A stretch of DNA of 64,000 nt from SZUA-442 sp963753185 (lineage in GTDB: Bacteria > Actinomycetota > Acidimicrobiia > Spongiisociales > UBA5794), in NCBI GenBank assembly GCA_963753185.1, contig CAVWBO010000007.1, forward strand, positions 372,001 through 436,000, in the 5' to 3' direction. The position numbers and the translations under genes were made by a program. Positions 18,905 to 29,900 of this stretch are shown in pieces (position 1 is the stretch's first letter; every line of letters starts with the position of its first letter). The notes beneath the pieces are model-generated. The model did not search any database and was not told the DNA's origin. It saw only the letters and a list, made by a program, of their open reading frames with translations.

Positions 18905-19760
18905 GAGCCGAACCCAATTACGAACCTTCTCTTCGTCCCCCTCGTCCCCCTCCCCTCGTCCCCTCGTCCCCCTTTCAAGGGGGACGGCAGAGGAGCGAAG
19001 CGACGATGCAGGGGGATTCCTCGACACCCGGACCTCGCAGCGAACGCGGACGAAGCCAACGAGGGAAAGGGGGACGGCAGAGCGAAGCGCGATGCAGGGG
19101 GATACGTGTGCGAAGACTCACGCTCGGCCGCTTCCCACTCGCGTGCTCGCAGGCTCGCGCGCCCCCCTGGCTCACTCCGTTCGCCCGTCCCCCCAGAAGT
19201 CTCGATGTCTCCTACGTGAGCCGACCGTCTTGAGCCTCCAACCCAAGCTCGGAGGCAAAGGACTGCCGATCACGCAGTGATCGGACTCCGTTCCTAAAGG
19301 GAGGACGAACCGCGTCTCGTCCCCTCGTCCCCCTCGTCCCCCTTTCAAGGGGGACGGCAGAGCGAAGCGATGCAGGGGGATTCCTCGACACCCGGACCTC
19401 GCAACGAACGGACGAAGCCAACGAGGGAAGGGGGACGGCAGAGCGAACGATGCAGGGGGATACGTGTGCGAAGACTCACGCTCGGCCGCTTCCCACTCGC
19501 GTGCTCGCAGGCTCGCGCGCCCCCCTGGCTCACTCCGTTCGCCCGTCCCCCCTAAAGGGAGGACGAACCGCGTCTCGTCCCCTCGTCCCCCTCGTCCCCC
19601 TTTCAAGGGGGACGGCAGAGCGAAGCGACTGCAGGGGGATCCTCGACACCGGGCCTCACGGCGACCGAACGAAGCTCGCAGGCAAAGGGGACGGCAGAGC
19701 GAAGCGATGCAGGGGGATTCCTCGACAACGGGACTCGCAACGAAAGAAGCAGAGGAGGGA
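18905..19760. repeat. Intergenic repeat family B: about 257-bp near-tandem units
   Basis: Gene-free tract of about 850 bases. Three copies begin with CTCGTCCCCCTTTCAAGGGG at about 18963, 19333 and 19591. Copies one and two share a long block containing CGAAGACTCACGCTCGGCCG and GCTCGCAGGCTCGCGCGCCC. The spacer beginning AAAGGGAGGACGAACCGCGT occurs twice, about 257 bases apart. CCCCCTTTCAAGGGGG is a perfect short palindrome. Copies differ by several one- or two-base indels around GGCAGAGCGAAGCGATGCAG. No coding signals are credible here. Confidence 0.85.
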
Positions 19761-19772
19761 GAGGAGGACGGT

Positions 19773-20693
19773 CTACGGCGTTTCGGCGATCCGAGCCATC
19801 AGGGCCAGCGTGGCTTCGATGATCTGGGCTTGGGCTTCGGAGCGGGTGATCCCGGGTTGGCCGTCGCCGGGTTGGGGGCCGTAGTCACCGAAATCCGAGT
19901 GGATACCACCTTCGATCGGCACGAGGACCGCGGTCGGCGGCAGGTCCGACGCAGACGCCCGGATCCGCTCCGGTTCGGCGAGGCCGTCGTTCGTGCCGTA
20001 GATCGACGACACGGCGAGGCCGGAACGGTCGGAGATGTCGGACGACGGATATGAGGCGTACAGGACGAGGCCGACGATCTCGCCGTAGCTGTCCTCGCTC
20101 GTCGACGCCACGACACCTCCGAGGGAGTGGCCACCGACGGCCCACCGACCGATCGCGGTGTCGTCATCGACCCAGTTGCCCGCGTAGCTCGTCGAGAAGA
20201 ACGCAATGCCGAGCGGGGGTTTCACGATCACGACGCGGTAACCCGCCTCGACGACGGGCGTGAGGATGTTCGCGTACGCCCGTGCGTCGACCCGTGCTCC
20301 TGGATAGAAGACGAGGCCGGCCAAAGGGTCCGAGCCGATGGGCTCCATGAGGATCCGGGACCAATCCTGCGTGACCGAAACGGTGGCGGAGCCCTCCATG
20401 GCGTCGAGGGCGACGTCCGTGGCGCCAAAGGGCTTCAGCCAGAAGGCGACGATCGTGAACGCGATGAACACGACGGCCCCGAGGATCGAGAGCCACCGGC
20501 GGTACGGCCGGTCCGGGCGCAGGATCGTCCAGACGACGGTTGACGCGCCCGCCACGATGAGGCCGACGTAGAACACGAGGTAGGAGGGGTGACCGGCAGC
20601 GATCGGACCCCAGTTCGTGACGAGCAACCACAGGGCCACGACCGCCGCTGCGCCGCCTCCGATGTCAGCAGGCCGCCTCGAGATCTTCTCCAT
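19773..20693 (-). CDS. Membrane-anchored alpha/beta hydrolase
   Basis: 306 residues from ATG 20693 with GGGAGA upstream; ATG 20723 is an alternative. Three hydrophobic spans occupy about residues 10-95, then an alpha/beta hydrolase domain with the nucleophile elbow GGHSLGGVVAS, a strand-Asp region (YGTNDGL) and a late His in IEGGIHSDFGDYG. Ser, Asp and His are therefore all plausible, and an esterase or lipase-like activity on the outer or inner membrane face is likely. It is the last gene of a minus-strand run after two ABC-2 permeases, about 50 bases downstream of the second. Confidence 0.8.
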   Translation of the reverse strand: MEKISRRPADIGGGAAAVVALWLLVTNWGPIAAGHPSYLVFYVGLIVAGASTVVWTILRPDRPYRRWLSILGAVVFIAFTIVAFWLKPFGATDVALDAMEGSATVSVTQDWSRILMEPIGSDPLAGLVFYPGARVDARAYANILTPVVEAGYRVVIVKPPLGIAFFSTSYAGNWVDDDTAIGRWAVGGHSLGGVVASTSEDSYGEIVGLVLYASYPSSDISDRSGLAVSSIYGTNDGLAEPERIRASASDLPPTAVLVPIEGGIHSDFGDYGPQPGDGQPGITRSEAQAQIIEATLALMARIAETP

Positions 20694-20742
20694 CTGGCGA
20701 TTCTCCCATCCGTGGGCGTCCACGGATCCGTCGGTCGATGTT

Positions 20743-21903
20743 TCAACCGGTGCGCATCGAGCGTCGGAGGCGGAACCCGGAGAGTGTCAGCAACACCGCC
20801 GCGTACACGGCGAGCACCCCGAGCTCGGGGAGGATGTCGACGATCGTGCCGTCCTGGCGCACGAGGACCGCGAACGCGTCGAGGGCCCAGGCATGCGGGG
20901 TGAGATGCGCGACCCGCTGCATCGTGTCGGAGAAGAACTCGCTGGGAATCATGCATCCACCGAGCGCCGCGAGGCCGATTCCGACGAGGACGGCCACTCC
21001 GCCCGCCTGCTGGTCGTTGCTGAAGAGCGTGCCCATGAGCATCGCCGCGCCGGCGGCAACGGCGCCGAAGAGGATCATCACGGCGGCGGCGCCGAGCGGA
21101 TCACCCCAGTTGACCTGGAACAGGACGAGCGTGGCGAACAGGATGTAGAGGCCCTGGACCATCACGACGCCGAACCGTCCGAGGCCTTCCCCGGTGACCA
21201 CGGTGCCCGCAGGGGTGGGAGTCGACAGCATGCGACTGGCCACGCCCAGCCGGCGCGTCTCGATGATGGCAGCGGACCCGGTGAGGCCGGTGAGGAACAT
21301 GAACAGGACGAGCTGTGACGAGGCGCCGAGATCGAACTGCCCGAGGGACGACGGGAAGATCGCCTCACCGACCGTCTCGACGCTCACCACGACCCCGGTG
21401 ACGGTCGCCTCGAGGGCATCGGCGAGCGCGAGGGCGTCATCGAAAGGCGCATCGGCCTCGGACGAGGCAAATCGGGCGGCTCGGATCACGGTGGCCTGAT
21501 CTGTCACCTCCGAGGCCACGATCGTCTGGAACACCGCGGCATCGGGCCGCGCGAGGAACCCGACTTCTGTGGTACCCCCGCCACGCAGGGCCTCGTCGTA
21601 CCCGACAGGGATGACGACGGCCGCCTGGACCGATCCACGCTCGACCGCAGCGACGGCATCGTCGGAGCTCCCGTATCGAACGACGTCGATGTCGTCGCGG
21701 TCCTCGAACGACGTCGCCAGGGACTCACCGAGCTCCCCCGCACCCCGTTCGACGACGACCCCGAGGCTCGGGGTGAACGAGCCGCCGAACTGGGCGCCGA
21801 GGATGACGATGATCCCGATCGGGAGGATGAAGACGAAGAAGATGTTGGAACGGTCCCTGATGAGGCGGATGATGGCCACCTTCGCGATCGTCAGGGCCTT
21901 CAC
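20743..21903 (-). CDS. ABC-2 type transporter permease (second subunit)
   Basis: 386 residues from GTG 21903. The start is fixed by the GTGA overlap with the stop of the preceding permease, a sign of translational coupling. Topology is one N-terminal span (IFFVFILPIGIIVILGAQFG), a large extracellular domain of about 150 residues, then five to six C-terminal spans, as in ABC2_membrane_3 exporters. It should pair with the other permease and the ATPase upstream. The substrate is unknown; such heterodimers often export drugs, lipids or antibiotics. Confidence 0.9.
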   Translation of the reverse strand: MKALTIAKVAIIRLIRDRSNIFFVFILPIGIIVILGAQFGGSFTPSLGVVVERGAGELGESLATSFEDRDDIDVVRYGSSDDAVAAVERGSVQAAVVIPVGYDEALRGGGTTEVGFLARPDAAVFQTIVASEVTDQATVIRAARFASSEADAPFDDALALADALEATVTGVVVSVETVGEAIFPSSLGQFDLGASSQLVLFMFLTGLTGSAAIIETRRLGVASRMLSTPTPAGTVVTGEGLGRFGVVMVQGLYILFATLVLFQVNWGDPLGAAAVMILFGAVAAGAAMLMGTLFSNDQQAGGVAVLVGIGLAALGGCMIPSEFFSDTMQRVAHLTPHAWALDAFAVLVRQDGTIVDILPELGVLAVYAAVLLTLSGFRLRRSMRTG

Positions 21904-23090
21904 GTTGCGAGCCCCTTTCGGGAGAACCGGGCCATCGCGACCGCCCACGTGACGACCGTGAACACCGCGAGGCCCGCCATCGACGGCACGATCATCGACA
22001 GGCCACCGCCGCCTGCGAGGTCCGACAGGCCCAGTAGGAACCACCTGTGGGGGCTCAGATACGACAGGTAGGTGAGGATCCCGCTCCCGAGGTCCGACGG
22101 GAAGAACACCCCACCGATCATGCCGAGGCCCACGGCGATGATCGCCATGAGGTTTCCCGCCTGCTCGGGGGTTTTCGCGAAGGCCGCGACGACCATCATG
22201 ATCCCGGTTGCAGAGGCCACACCCATCACGATGAGGAGGGCGACGCCGACCGGGTTCCCCCAGGACGCACCGATGAGAATCGACGACGCCACGACGAGCA
22301 GCGTCATCGACACGAGCCCGAGGACGAAGCTCACGATGGCCTTGCCGACGACGATGCTGATCATCCGGATCGGTGCTGCGAGGAGGCGCCTGATCGTCCC
22401 CTGTTGGGTCTCCTCGAGGAGGCCGTTGACGCCGAACGACACCGTGAAGAACAGGAAGAACACCGACATCGAGGCGGCGAAGAACGTCGCGAGGTCGAGT
22501 TGGCGGACCGCCGTCTCGACGGCACCCACGGTGATCGCCTGCGGGAGCCCGGTACCCACCCGCTCGGCGAGCTCGGCGACCAGCTCGGGGGATGGCGACC
22601 CGCCCGACGCGACGATCGCCGTCGCCACGGCGAGCTGGGAGGTGCGCACCTCCGAGGCGAAGCCCTCGGCGATGGCGCGAGCGATCTCGGCGGAATTGGG
22701 GTTGTCGGGGCTCGCGATGATCGTCACCGTCGCCTCCCCTCCCGCGACGACGGCATCAGAGAACCCGGGCGGGATGACGATGGACGCGGCGACGTCGTTC
22801 CCCTCAGCGAGCTCCGTGGCCTCCGCGACCGATGCGGGGCGCTGCGAGACCTCGACGATCCCCTCGGTGTCGAGCTGGTCGAGGACACCGACGAACGCCG
22901 ACGAGACGGTGCCGTTGTCCTGGTCGGTGACCGCGAACACAGGGACGAACGCACCCTCGTCGACGTTCCCGAGGATCGCATTGAAGATGAAAGCGAGGCC
23001 CAGTGGGGCGACGATGCCGAGGATGAACGCAGAGCGGTCCCGCACGCGGAGCCGGAGGTCCTTCGCAGCGATGAGCCGTGCCGCTCCCAT
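21900..23090 (-). CDS. ABC-2 type transporter permease (first subunit)
   Basis: 396 residues. Same topology as its downstream partner: an N-terminal span (FILGIVAPLGLAFIFNAIL), a large extracytoplasmic domain, then a multi-span C-terminal half including VFFLFFTVSFGVNGLLEETQ. The GLLEE(T/R) segment is the conserved cytoplasmic coupling motif of this permease class. Its ATG shares one base with the TGA of the ATPase gene (TGATG) and its stop overlaps the next permease start, so the three are almost certainly one operon. Confidence 0.9.
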   Translation of the reverse strand: MGAARLIAAKDLRLRVRDRSAFILGIVAPLGLAFIFNAILGNVDEGAFVPVFAVTDQDNGTVSSAFVGVLDQLDTEGIVEVSQRPASVAEATELAEGNDVAASIVIPPGFSDAVVAGGEATVTIIASPDNPNSAEIARAIAEGFASEVRTSQLAVATAIVASGGSPSPELVAELAERVGTGLPQAITVGAVETAVRQLDLATFFAASMSVFFLFFTVSFGVNGLLEETQQGTIRRLLAAPIRMISIVVGKAIVSFVLGLVSMTLLVVASSILIGASWGNPVGVALLIVMGVASATGIMMVVAAFAKTPEQAGNLMAIIAVGLGMIGGVFFPSDLGSGILTYLSYLSPHRWFLLGLSDLAGGGGLSMIVPSMAGLAVFTVVTWAVAMARFSRKGLAT

Positions 23091-24031
23091 CAGTCGCGCA
23101 GGGCCTTCCCGGTCAGGTGGAGGAACACCGACTCGAGGTCCGGTTCGGTGATCTCGACCGAGGTGATGTGCGCACCGGCGCCCGCTGCTGCACCGAGGAT
23201 CGCAGGGAGGGCGCCGCTGCCGTCGGACGACACGACGTCGATGCCCCCCTCGGTGGGGGTCACGGCCTGGACCACGTCGAGACGGCCGATCGCGTCGACC
23301 GCTCCGTCGAGGGTCCCGGAGGCTCCCAGGCGGATCATGTCCCGACCCCCGACGAGGGCAGTGAGCTCGCGCCGGGTTCCCTCGGCCTGGATGCGGCCCT
23401 CATCGATGATCCCGACGCGGTCGCACAGCCGCTCTGCCTCCTCCATGTAATGGGTCGTGTAGAGGACCGCCATGCCTTCGACGGCGAGATTCTCCACGCT
23501 CGACAGGATGGCGTTGCGTGACTGGGGGTCTACGCCCACCGTTGGCTCGTCGAGGATGAGCAGCCGAGGCCGGTGCAGCAGGCCGATGCCGATGTTGAGG
23601 CGTCGCTGCATGCCGCCGGAGTACTCCTTGGCGCGGTCCTTTGCCCTGTCGGCGAGTCCGATGACCTCGAGCACCTCGTCCACTCGGGATGCCAGTTCGC
23701 CTCCACCCAACCCGTAGAGCCGACCGAAGAACAAGAGGTTCTCCCGCCCCGTGAGGTCCGGGTAGATCGCGAGGTCCTGGGGCACGAGCCCGATGAGGGT
23801 CTTCGTGGCGATGCTCGTCGTCGTCATCGTCTCGCCGGCGATGCTCACGGATCCCGCATCGGCCTCCAAGAGTCCGGCGATCATCGAGATCGAGGTGGTC
23901 TTGCCGGCGCCGTTGGGCCCGAGGAGCCCGTATGTCTCGCTCTGGCGAATGGAGAACCCGACATCGTCGACGGCGAGGAGATCGCCGAACGCCTTCCGCA
24001 GCCCTTCGACCTCGAGTACCGATGAACCCAT
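23090..24031 (-). CDS. ABC transporter ATP-binding protein
   Basis: 313 residues. Walker A is GPNGAGKTTS (about residue 38), the signature is YSGGMQRRLNIGIGLLHRP, and Walker B is LLILDEPTVGVDP, followed by the switch His in YTTHYMEEAERL. The C-terminal extension of about 80 residues is typical of the DrrA-like drug/lipid exporter ATPases. It energises the two downstream ABC-2 permeases. The gene is first in the operon; repeat tract A lies directly upstream at 24060-24450. Confidence 0.93.
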   Translation of the reverse strand: MGSSVLEVEGLRKAFGDLLAVDDVGFSIRQSETYGLLGPNGAGKTTSISMIAGLLEADAGSVSIAGETMTTTSIATKTLIGLVPQDLAIYPDLTGRENLLFFGRLYGLGGGELASRVDEVLEVIGLADRAKDRAKEYSGGMQRRLNIGIGLLHRPRLLILDEPTVGVDPQSRNAILSSVENLAVEGMAVLYTTHYMEEAERLCDRVGIIDEGRIQAEGTRRELTALVGGRDMIRLGASGTLDGAVDAIGRLDVVQAVTPTEGGIDVVSSDGSGALPAILGAAAGAGAHITSVEITEPDLESVFLHLTGKALRD

Positions 24032-24059
24032 GCCCCTCCCCCTTGGTTCCGGCCACCCA

Positions 24060-24450
24060 TCCTACGCGCCAGGGACGATCCACACCTCACGAGTTGACCA
24101 GCGCCTCGCCAGAAGGAGAGGAGCGACCGCAGGCTGTGCATGTTCGCGCTTCTCCCCCTTCTTGGGGAGATTCCCGGCACGGCAGAGAGGGGACGAGTTA
24201 TTCCAACGCTGTCCGTGTTTCTCCCCCGTTGGGGGAGATGCCCGGCAGGGCAGAGAGGGGATGAGTTGCTCTCCCACACCGCTTCGCGCTGTCTCCCCCG
24301 TTGGGGGAGATGCCCGGCAGGGCAGAGAGGGGATGATGTTGTTTCCCACGCCCACCGTGAGTCGGTGACCTACGGCCCTCTCTGCGTCGCTTCGCTCCGC
24401 GTCTCTCCCGCGGGGAGAGACGGAGTAGGTGCGAGCTTCGCTCGCTCTCT
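24060..24450. repeat. Intergenic repeat family A, second locus (inverted)
   Basis: About 390 bases of non-coding sequence, inverse in orientation to the 16.4-kb copy. The block CTCCCCCGTTGGGGGAGATG occurs twice (about 24222 and 24295), with a degenerate third copy near 24150, each followed by CCCGGCAGGGCAGAGAGGGG. At the far end lies GCCCTCTCTGCGTCGCTTCG. Both the CCCCCGTTGGGGG and CCCGCGGGGAG elements are self-complementary. The unit seems to expand by adding copies of the hairpin-bearing half. Confidence 0.85.
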
Positions 24451-24468
24451 GCCTTGTACCGTTGTGGG

Positions 24469-24714
24469 GTGCTCACGGTGCTGCAGGCCTCGACCGACAT
24501 CCAGGACATCTTCGCCCTCGACCTTCTGATCAAGCAGCTTGCGCTCGCGCTCGGACTCGCCATGGTGCTCGGGAACGGGTACGCCATCTACAAGAACCGC
24601 AAGGGCGACAAACCCAAGGACGAGGAGGGGGAATTCCGCCCCGGACGGGCGTATTGGCTCCTCGGCGTCGGGACACTGATCGCGATCTGGGGAGCCGTCA
24701 GCCTCCTCGCCTGA
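24469..24714 (+). CDS. Small two-span membrane protein
   Basis: 81 residues from GTG 24469 (other starts: TTG 24454, GTG 24478; none has a strong ribosome site). Two hydrophobic segments, LLIKQLALALGLAMVLGNG and the C-terminal WLLGVGTLIAIWGAVSLLA, flank a charged linker NRKGDKPKDEEGEFRPGRAY. No named family is recognised. The even hydropathy and codon use resemble the neighbours and support a real gene, which abuts the end of repeat tract A. Confidence 0.6.
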   Translation: MLTVLQASTDIQDIFALDLLIKQLALALGLAMVLGNGYAIYKNRKGDKPKDEEGEFRPGRAYWLLGVGTLIAIWGAVSLLA

Positions 24715-24740
24715 GGACGGCGGACACGCTGCGTGGCGAT

Positions 24741-24783
24741 TTGACACAAATTCCGCTTACACGGTCGCCGTCGGCGGTGTAAG
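24741..24783 (+). promoter_or_regulatory. Candidate promoter / inverted repeat upstream of the surface-repeat gene
   Basis: A consensus-like TTGACA stands at 24741-24746. It is followed by an inverted repeat CTTACAC ... GTGTAAG (24756-24762 and 24777-24783). No matching -10 is visible at normal spacing, so the repeat could instead be an operator or a weak terminator of the small membrane-protein gene. Confidence 0.3.
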
Positions 24784-24851
24784 GTGACGGGCAGGCTTAA
24801 GACCGATACTGCATCGGCACCCAACATAGAGGCACGAAGGAAGGCAATCCC

Positions 24852-26900
24852 ATGGCACACGTGACAACGCCGCGCTGGCTGTCGCCAGTATCCAGGCGCA
24901 TTGTCGTCGTCATCATCGCCGTCGCAGCGGCGCTGATGCTCCTGACATCCCTGCTCGTATCGAACGCCACCGCGGTGACAACTGTGGAGATCAGGGAGGA
25001 CATCGAAGGCGATGCGTGCCAGTACCTCGGCTATGGCATCGACGCGACGGAGTTCGTGATCCCCGTCAAGCGGAGGTCGCTATCAGCGCGACCTTCAATC
25101 TCGACGGCGGCGTGAGCGTCTCACTCGACTCCCCGCCGAACCGGAAGTTCGTCGACTACACGATTACGGGCGCAACCGTGAACGGTGCCGTTCTGTTCAA
25201 CCGTGTCGACCAGGACCAGGGCACGTGGTACGACTACGACCCAGCTGTCAGCGGAGGACGTCTCGAGCCACCGCCTCGCGACTCCGGGAACGACAAGAAG
25301 GTCGTACTGTGTCTCGTAGTGGCGCCAGCCATCTCGATCAACGCGACGACGAACGGCGCGGATGGTTTGTTCATCCCTGTTGGTGACCCTATCACGTGGA
25401 GCTACCTCGTGACGAACACCGGCAACGTCCCCCTCACAAACGTGGGGGTGACCGACGCCGCGGTGAGTGCCGTCGCGACCGACGAGATCTCGTGTAGCGC
25501 GACAACGCTCGCCGCCGGCGCGAGCACCACCTGCACCGCGAGCGGGACGGCCGTCGAGAGCGCCATCGACGTCCCCTTCACCAACACGGGAACCGTAACG
25601 GCTGCATACGGCGCAGTACCGGTCACGGCTTCCGACGGGTCCAGCTACTTCGGGTCAGCCCCGAGCATCAACGTGGACGCGACGACGAACGGCGAGGATG
25701 GCCCCTACATCCCGGTCGATGACGCCGTCACGTGGAGCTACCTCGTGACGAACACCGGCAACGTCACACTCACGAACGTGGGCGTCACCGATTCCGCGGT
25801 GAGTGCCGTCGCGACCGTCGACATCTCGTGTAGCGCCACGACGCTCGCCGCTGGCGCGAGTACCACCTGCACCGCGAGCGGCACGGCCGCCGAAAGCGCC
25901 ATCGGCGTTTTCTTCACCAACTCGGGTACCGCTTCGGGAACGCCGCCGGTCGGCGCCGCTGTCACGGACTCTGACGGATCGAGCTACTTCGGGTATGTCG
26001 CCTCGCTCACGATCACGGCGACGCTCAACGGCGTGGCGGTCCCGGTCGCTGAGGGTGATCCCAACCCGGTCGTGTCCGAGCAGTTACGAGTGGGTCTTCA
26101 CCCTCACGAACACCGGCAACGTCGGCGTCGACGGTGTCGTCGTGGACGAGAACGGCACCGAGGTCATCTGCGATGAAGGCGCCCTCGGCACCGTGCCTCC
26201 GGGCGAGGTAGGGAACCCGCAACCTGCACGTTCACGCAGGACGCACCTGGCGACCTCGAGGATCCCGAAGTCACGACGACCTTCACCGTGACCGGAGACG
26301 ATCCGAACGGCAACCGAGACGTCCGACACGACCGAGTCGATCACGTACTTCGTCGGTCTCGACTGCGGGGACGACACGGTCGCTGGTGGACCGGATCTCG
26401 GCGGACAACCCGCTCGCCGGGTTCTTCGTCGGACCGCTCAAGGTCGACACGGAGTGCGCCGTACCGGTCTTCATCGACACCACGAACACAACCAATGAAC
26501 AGGAGGGCGAGCAGACCGTCTTCATCGGCCCGCCGGATGGGTACGACTGGACCGGCGTGACGGGCCTACTGACCGTCGAGTGGGATGTGGAGGATCCTGC
26601 CTGGCCGGTGTGCGGCCGACGTTCCAGGACACCGGAAGCGCCGGTGATCGAGATCCCGATCCGTGCTGGCCCAGTCAACGTGTCGATCGACGAACCGGCG
26701 GGTGGGGACTTCTTCTACACCCTGAACGACCAATCCCGCGGAGCCGAATGGCACCTACCCGCTGGCGACCGGCGGCGGCGACATCTGCCTCGTCGCCTTC
26801 ACACGACCAAGACGATCCAACTTCGGCGACGACGGTCAAGACCGTCACGGTCGAGGTGTTCTACATCTACAACGATCCGCTCCTGATCAGGCCGAAGTGA
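24852..26900 (+). pseudogene. Multiply frameshifted surface protein with DUF7507/DUF11-like repeats
   Basis: Starts at ATG 24852 after GAAGGAAGG. The N-terminus has a membrane or signal segment (VVVIIAVAAALMLLTSLLV). Two nearly identical repeat domains follow (about 25323-25664 and 25665-25999), each with WSYLVTNTGNVPLTNVGVTD-type sequence and a CSATTLAAGASTTCTASGT strand, as in DUF7507 adhesin-like repeats. A third, partial unit starts EWVFTLTNTGNVGVDG. The frame changes at about 25070, 26090 (an extra T after GAGCAG), 26215, 26313, 26385, 26748 and 26815, with a compensating pair near 26600. The last frame ends VEVFYIYNDPLLIRPK at 26900. As sequenced it cannot give one protein. It is either recent decay or indel error. 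Confidence 0.75.
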
Positions 26901-26916
26901 CCGACGAAGTCGGCGC

Positions 26917-29900
26917 CTAACCCAGGTCGATACCGGGGATGCTCCGCACGCCGAGCGTGCGGAGCATCTCCCGCGCTCGGGCACGATCGGCTTCGGTGAC
27001 CCTCCCAGGGTCGATCCGGTCGAGGGTGAGGATCAGCAGCGCCTCCTCGTAGACATCACCCCGTTCGGCAGCCGTCGCGCGCCCCTCCTCGAACAGCTCG
27101 ATCGAGCGCCCAACATCTCCGGTTGCGCTGAGAACCGATCCACGGATCCTCGCGAGCAGTGGCGCGTAGTAGTCCGTGTACTCCGCTGGCGCCTCTGCAC
27201 GCGCTGCGTCGATGATCGCCAGGCCATCGATCGGCGAGCCCGCGCGGCAGGTGGCATCACCGAGATGAAGCGATGCCTCGAGGACATAGGCATCCAGTCC
27301 GAGTTCGCGGAACTCATCGATTGCCGCCTTCAGAGACCGCTCCGAACGGTGGAGGTCGCCCTCGAGCGCGTACATGCGCCCGAACAGGACGTCCACGAAC
27401 GCGAGGCCCTCACCGAAGCCCGACGCCGCATAGGTCCGCCGGGCCGTCGTGAGCGGCTCCTCCGCTTCGGCGTACCGGCCCTGGTTCACGAGCACCTCTC
27501 CGATGTTCGCCGCCGTGTGCGCTGCGTCGACGGCGTTCCCGAGGCGGGTGAGCGTGGCCCGACCCTCTTCGTAGAGCCGCAATGCCTCGTTCCAGTTGCC
27601 TCGCCAATACTCGTAGGCGCCGAGATTGGGAGCGATCCGTGCCTCGTCCTCCGACATGCCCATGCGTCGGTAGATCTCGAGGGACTTCTGCGAATGCACG
27701 GCACCCGCGAGGTCGCCTGTCATGACGAGGGCGTAATCGAGGACGCTGTAGCCCCGAGCCAACCCGATTTCGTCCTCAATGGCCTCGGCGGCCGCGATCG
27801 CCACGGTCGCAGCTCGCAACGCGTCGGTGGGTCGCTGCTGGGCCTGTCGGATGATCGCGGCCTGGCCGAGCGCCTGGACCCGCAGACGATCGAGGCGGGC
27901 TTCTTCGGCGACCTTCCGCGCCCTCGTCGTCTCCGCGAGAGCTGCCGAGTAGCGGCCCGCCCGTTCTTTCGCGCGAGCTCGCCTCAGGAGCACGCGGGCG
28001 AGCTGATCGGGATCATCGCGGGTGAGCTCCGAGGCTCGTCGGTATGCCTGGAGCGACGCATCGAACTCACCAAGGCGCTCGCGAACATCGCCCAGCTTCA
28101 CCCACACGTCGCGTCGCTCGTTCTCCGTCGCGACGTCGACCCCACGACCTGCCTCGATCGCCCTCATGAACTGGACCGCCGCCTCCGAGTTCGCGAACCG
28201 CTCCATGTTGCGGTCGCCTGCGATGCGGCAGTACTCCCAGGCACGTTCGGCGTCGCCTGCGAGGAAGAAATGGAGTCCGAGGATGTCTGCAACGGCGTCG
28301 GTCTTCCCGGCACTTGCGTCGAAGACGATCTGGCCGGCACGCGAATGCAGCTCCCTGCGACGCCGGAACGACAACGCCTCGTATGCCGTGTCGCGCACCA
28401 TGGCGTGCCGGAACTGGAGACGATGCGGCCCGTCCTCCTCGAGGAACTGGCTGAGGCGTTCCCGGGTCGCCTCGTCGAGCGTGACCCCCTGTGAGGCAAG
28501 GAGGGACCTCGCGTCGGCGACGCGGAAACTGCGACCGAGCACCGAGAGATAGAGCAGCACCCTGCGCGACAAAGGCTCCAGATTGTCGATCTGGCTCCCG
28601 ACGACGCCATCGAGTGACGTGGGGAGCGATCCGACGTCACCGGTGTCCCGTGCCACCTTGACCAACTCCACGGTGAAGAGCGGATTGCCGCCGGAGCGTT
28701 CCGCGACGGCCCTGACGACGTCGGGAAGGAGCGGTGCGGCCTCGGATGCCGCATGGACGAGTTCAACCGTCTCTGCCTCGTCCAACGGTTCGAGGGTGAG
28801 CGTCGTGACTGCGTCCTGCTGGATCCGGTTCCGGCATGTCTGGATCACCAACCATGGATTGCGGTGTGCCTCGATGGCGAGGCGTGCGATGAGTGCTTCA
28901 CTCGCAGCATCCGCCCAGTGCATGTCCTCCCCGACCAGGATGAGGGGATCGGGGTGGACGGCAGCGAGGGCCTGGACGAAGACGTCGATCGTCCGGTCCT
29001 GACGGAAGCGGGGATCGATGGCTGCGGACTCGGAAGTATCAGGAACGTCGACCTGCGTGATGTCGCCCAGAAGGGGGGCCATCGGCAGCAGCTCCGGCGC
29101 CATGCGTTCGAAGGTTGCCAGGAGCGCCTTCGCCATCTCGTCGTTCGACGCCCGTTCGATGCCGAGCAATGCTCGAACCGGGTCACGGAATGGCCGGTAC
29201 GGGTTGGCTGCCCCGTAGGGCTCCGCACGCAGCTCGATGACGGGAACCTCGGATGCCGAGACCGCCTCCTCGACCGTTCTCGTCTTGCCGATACCCGTAG
29301 GTCCGGTGACCGCAAAGGCGCCGCCCCTCCCTTCCGCGAGGTCCGCGACGGCCTGTCGGAGAAGACCCATCTCGTGTGTCCGGCCGACGAACGGCACGGT
29401 GGTCGCCTCACGTGCCGTCCTCGTGCCCGTCTCCTCACCGAGCGCGAGCGCCCGCACCGGCTGGGTCTTCCCCTTCACGAAGAAGGGCTCGACGGGCTCG
29501 GAAGCGAACAGGGTCGTCGAACCGTCCACGACCTGGGGCGCTGCGTACACGGTTCCCACAGGAGCGGCGGCCATGAGCCTCGCCGCGAGGTTCACGGTGT
29601 CACCCATGATCGTGTAGGTGGCGCGCAGCTCCGACCCGACCTCACCGGAGAACACATGACCCCGGTTGACGCCGATCTTGACGGCGAGGGGTGTCGGGAT
29701 GTCTGCGATCCGCCTCGCTGCCCTCAGAGCCTTCCCGTCCTCATCCATGGACGTCGTCGGGACACCAGCGACCAGGATGATCTTGAACGCATTCGCATCG
29801 ACGTCCGTAGCGAGGAATGTCACCTCCTGGGCGTCGGCGATGCGGGTCACATTCTCCACGAGGTCGCCGATCTCGCGAGCCGTCGCTTCGGCACCGACCG

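Noticed and set aside
18823..19280. Several 130-145 residue reading frames within the family B repeat
   Set aside because: They are repeat sequence read through in GC-rich frames, differ between strands, and have no ribosome site or conserved domain.
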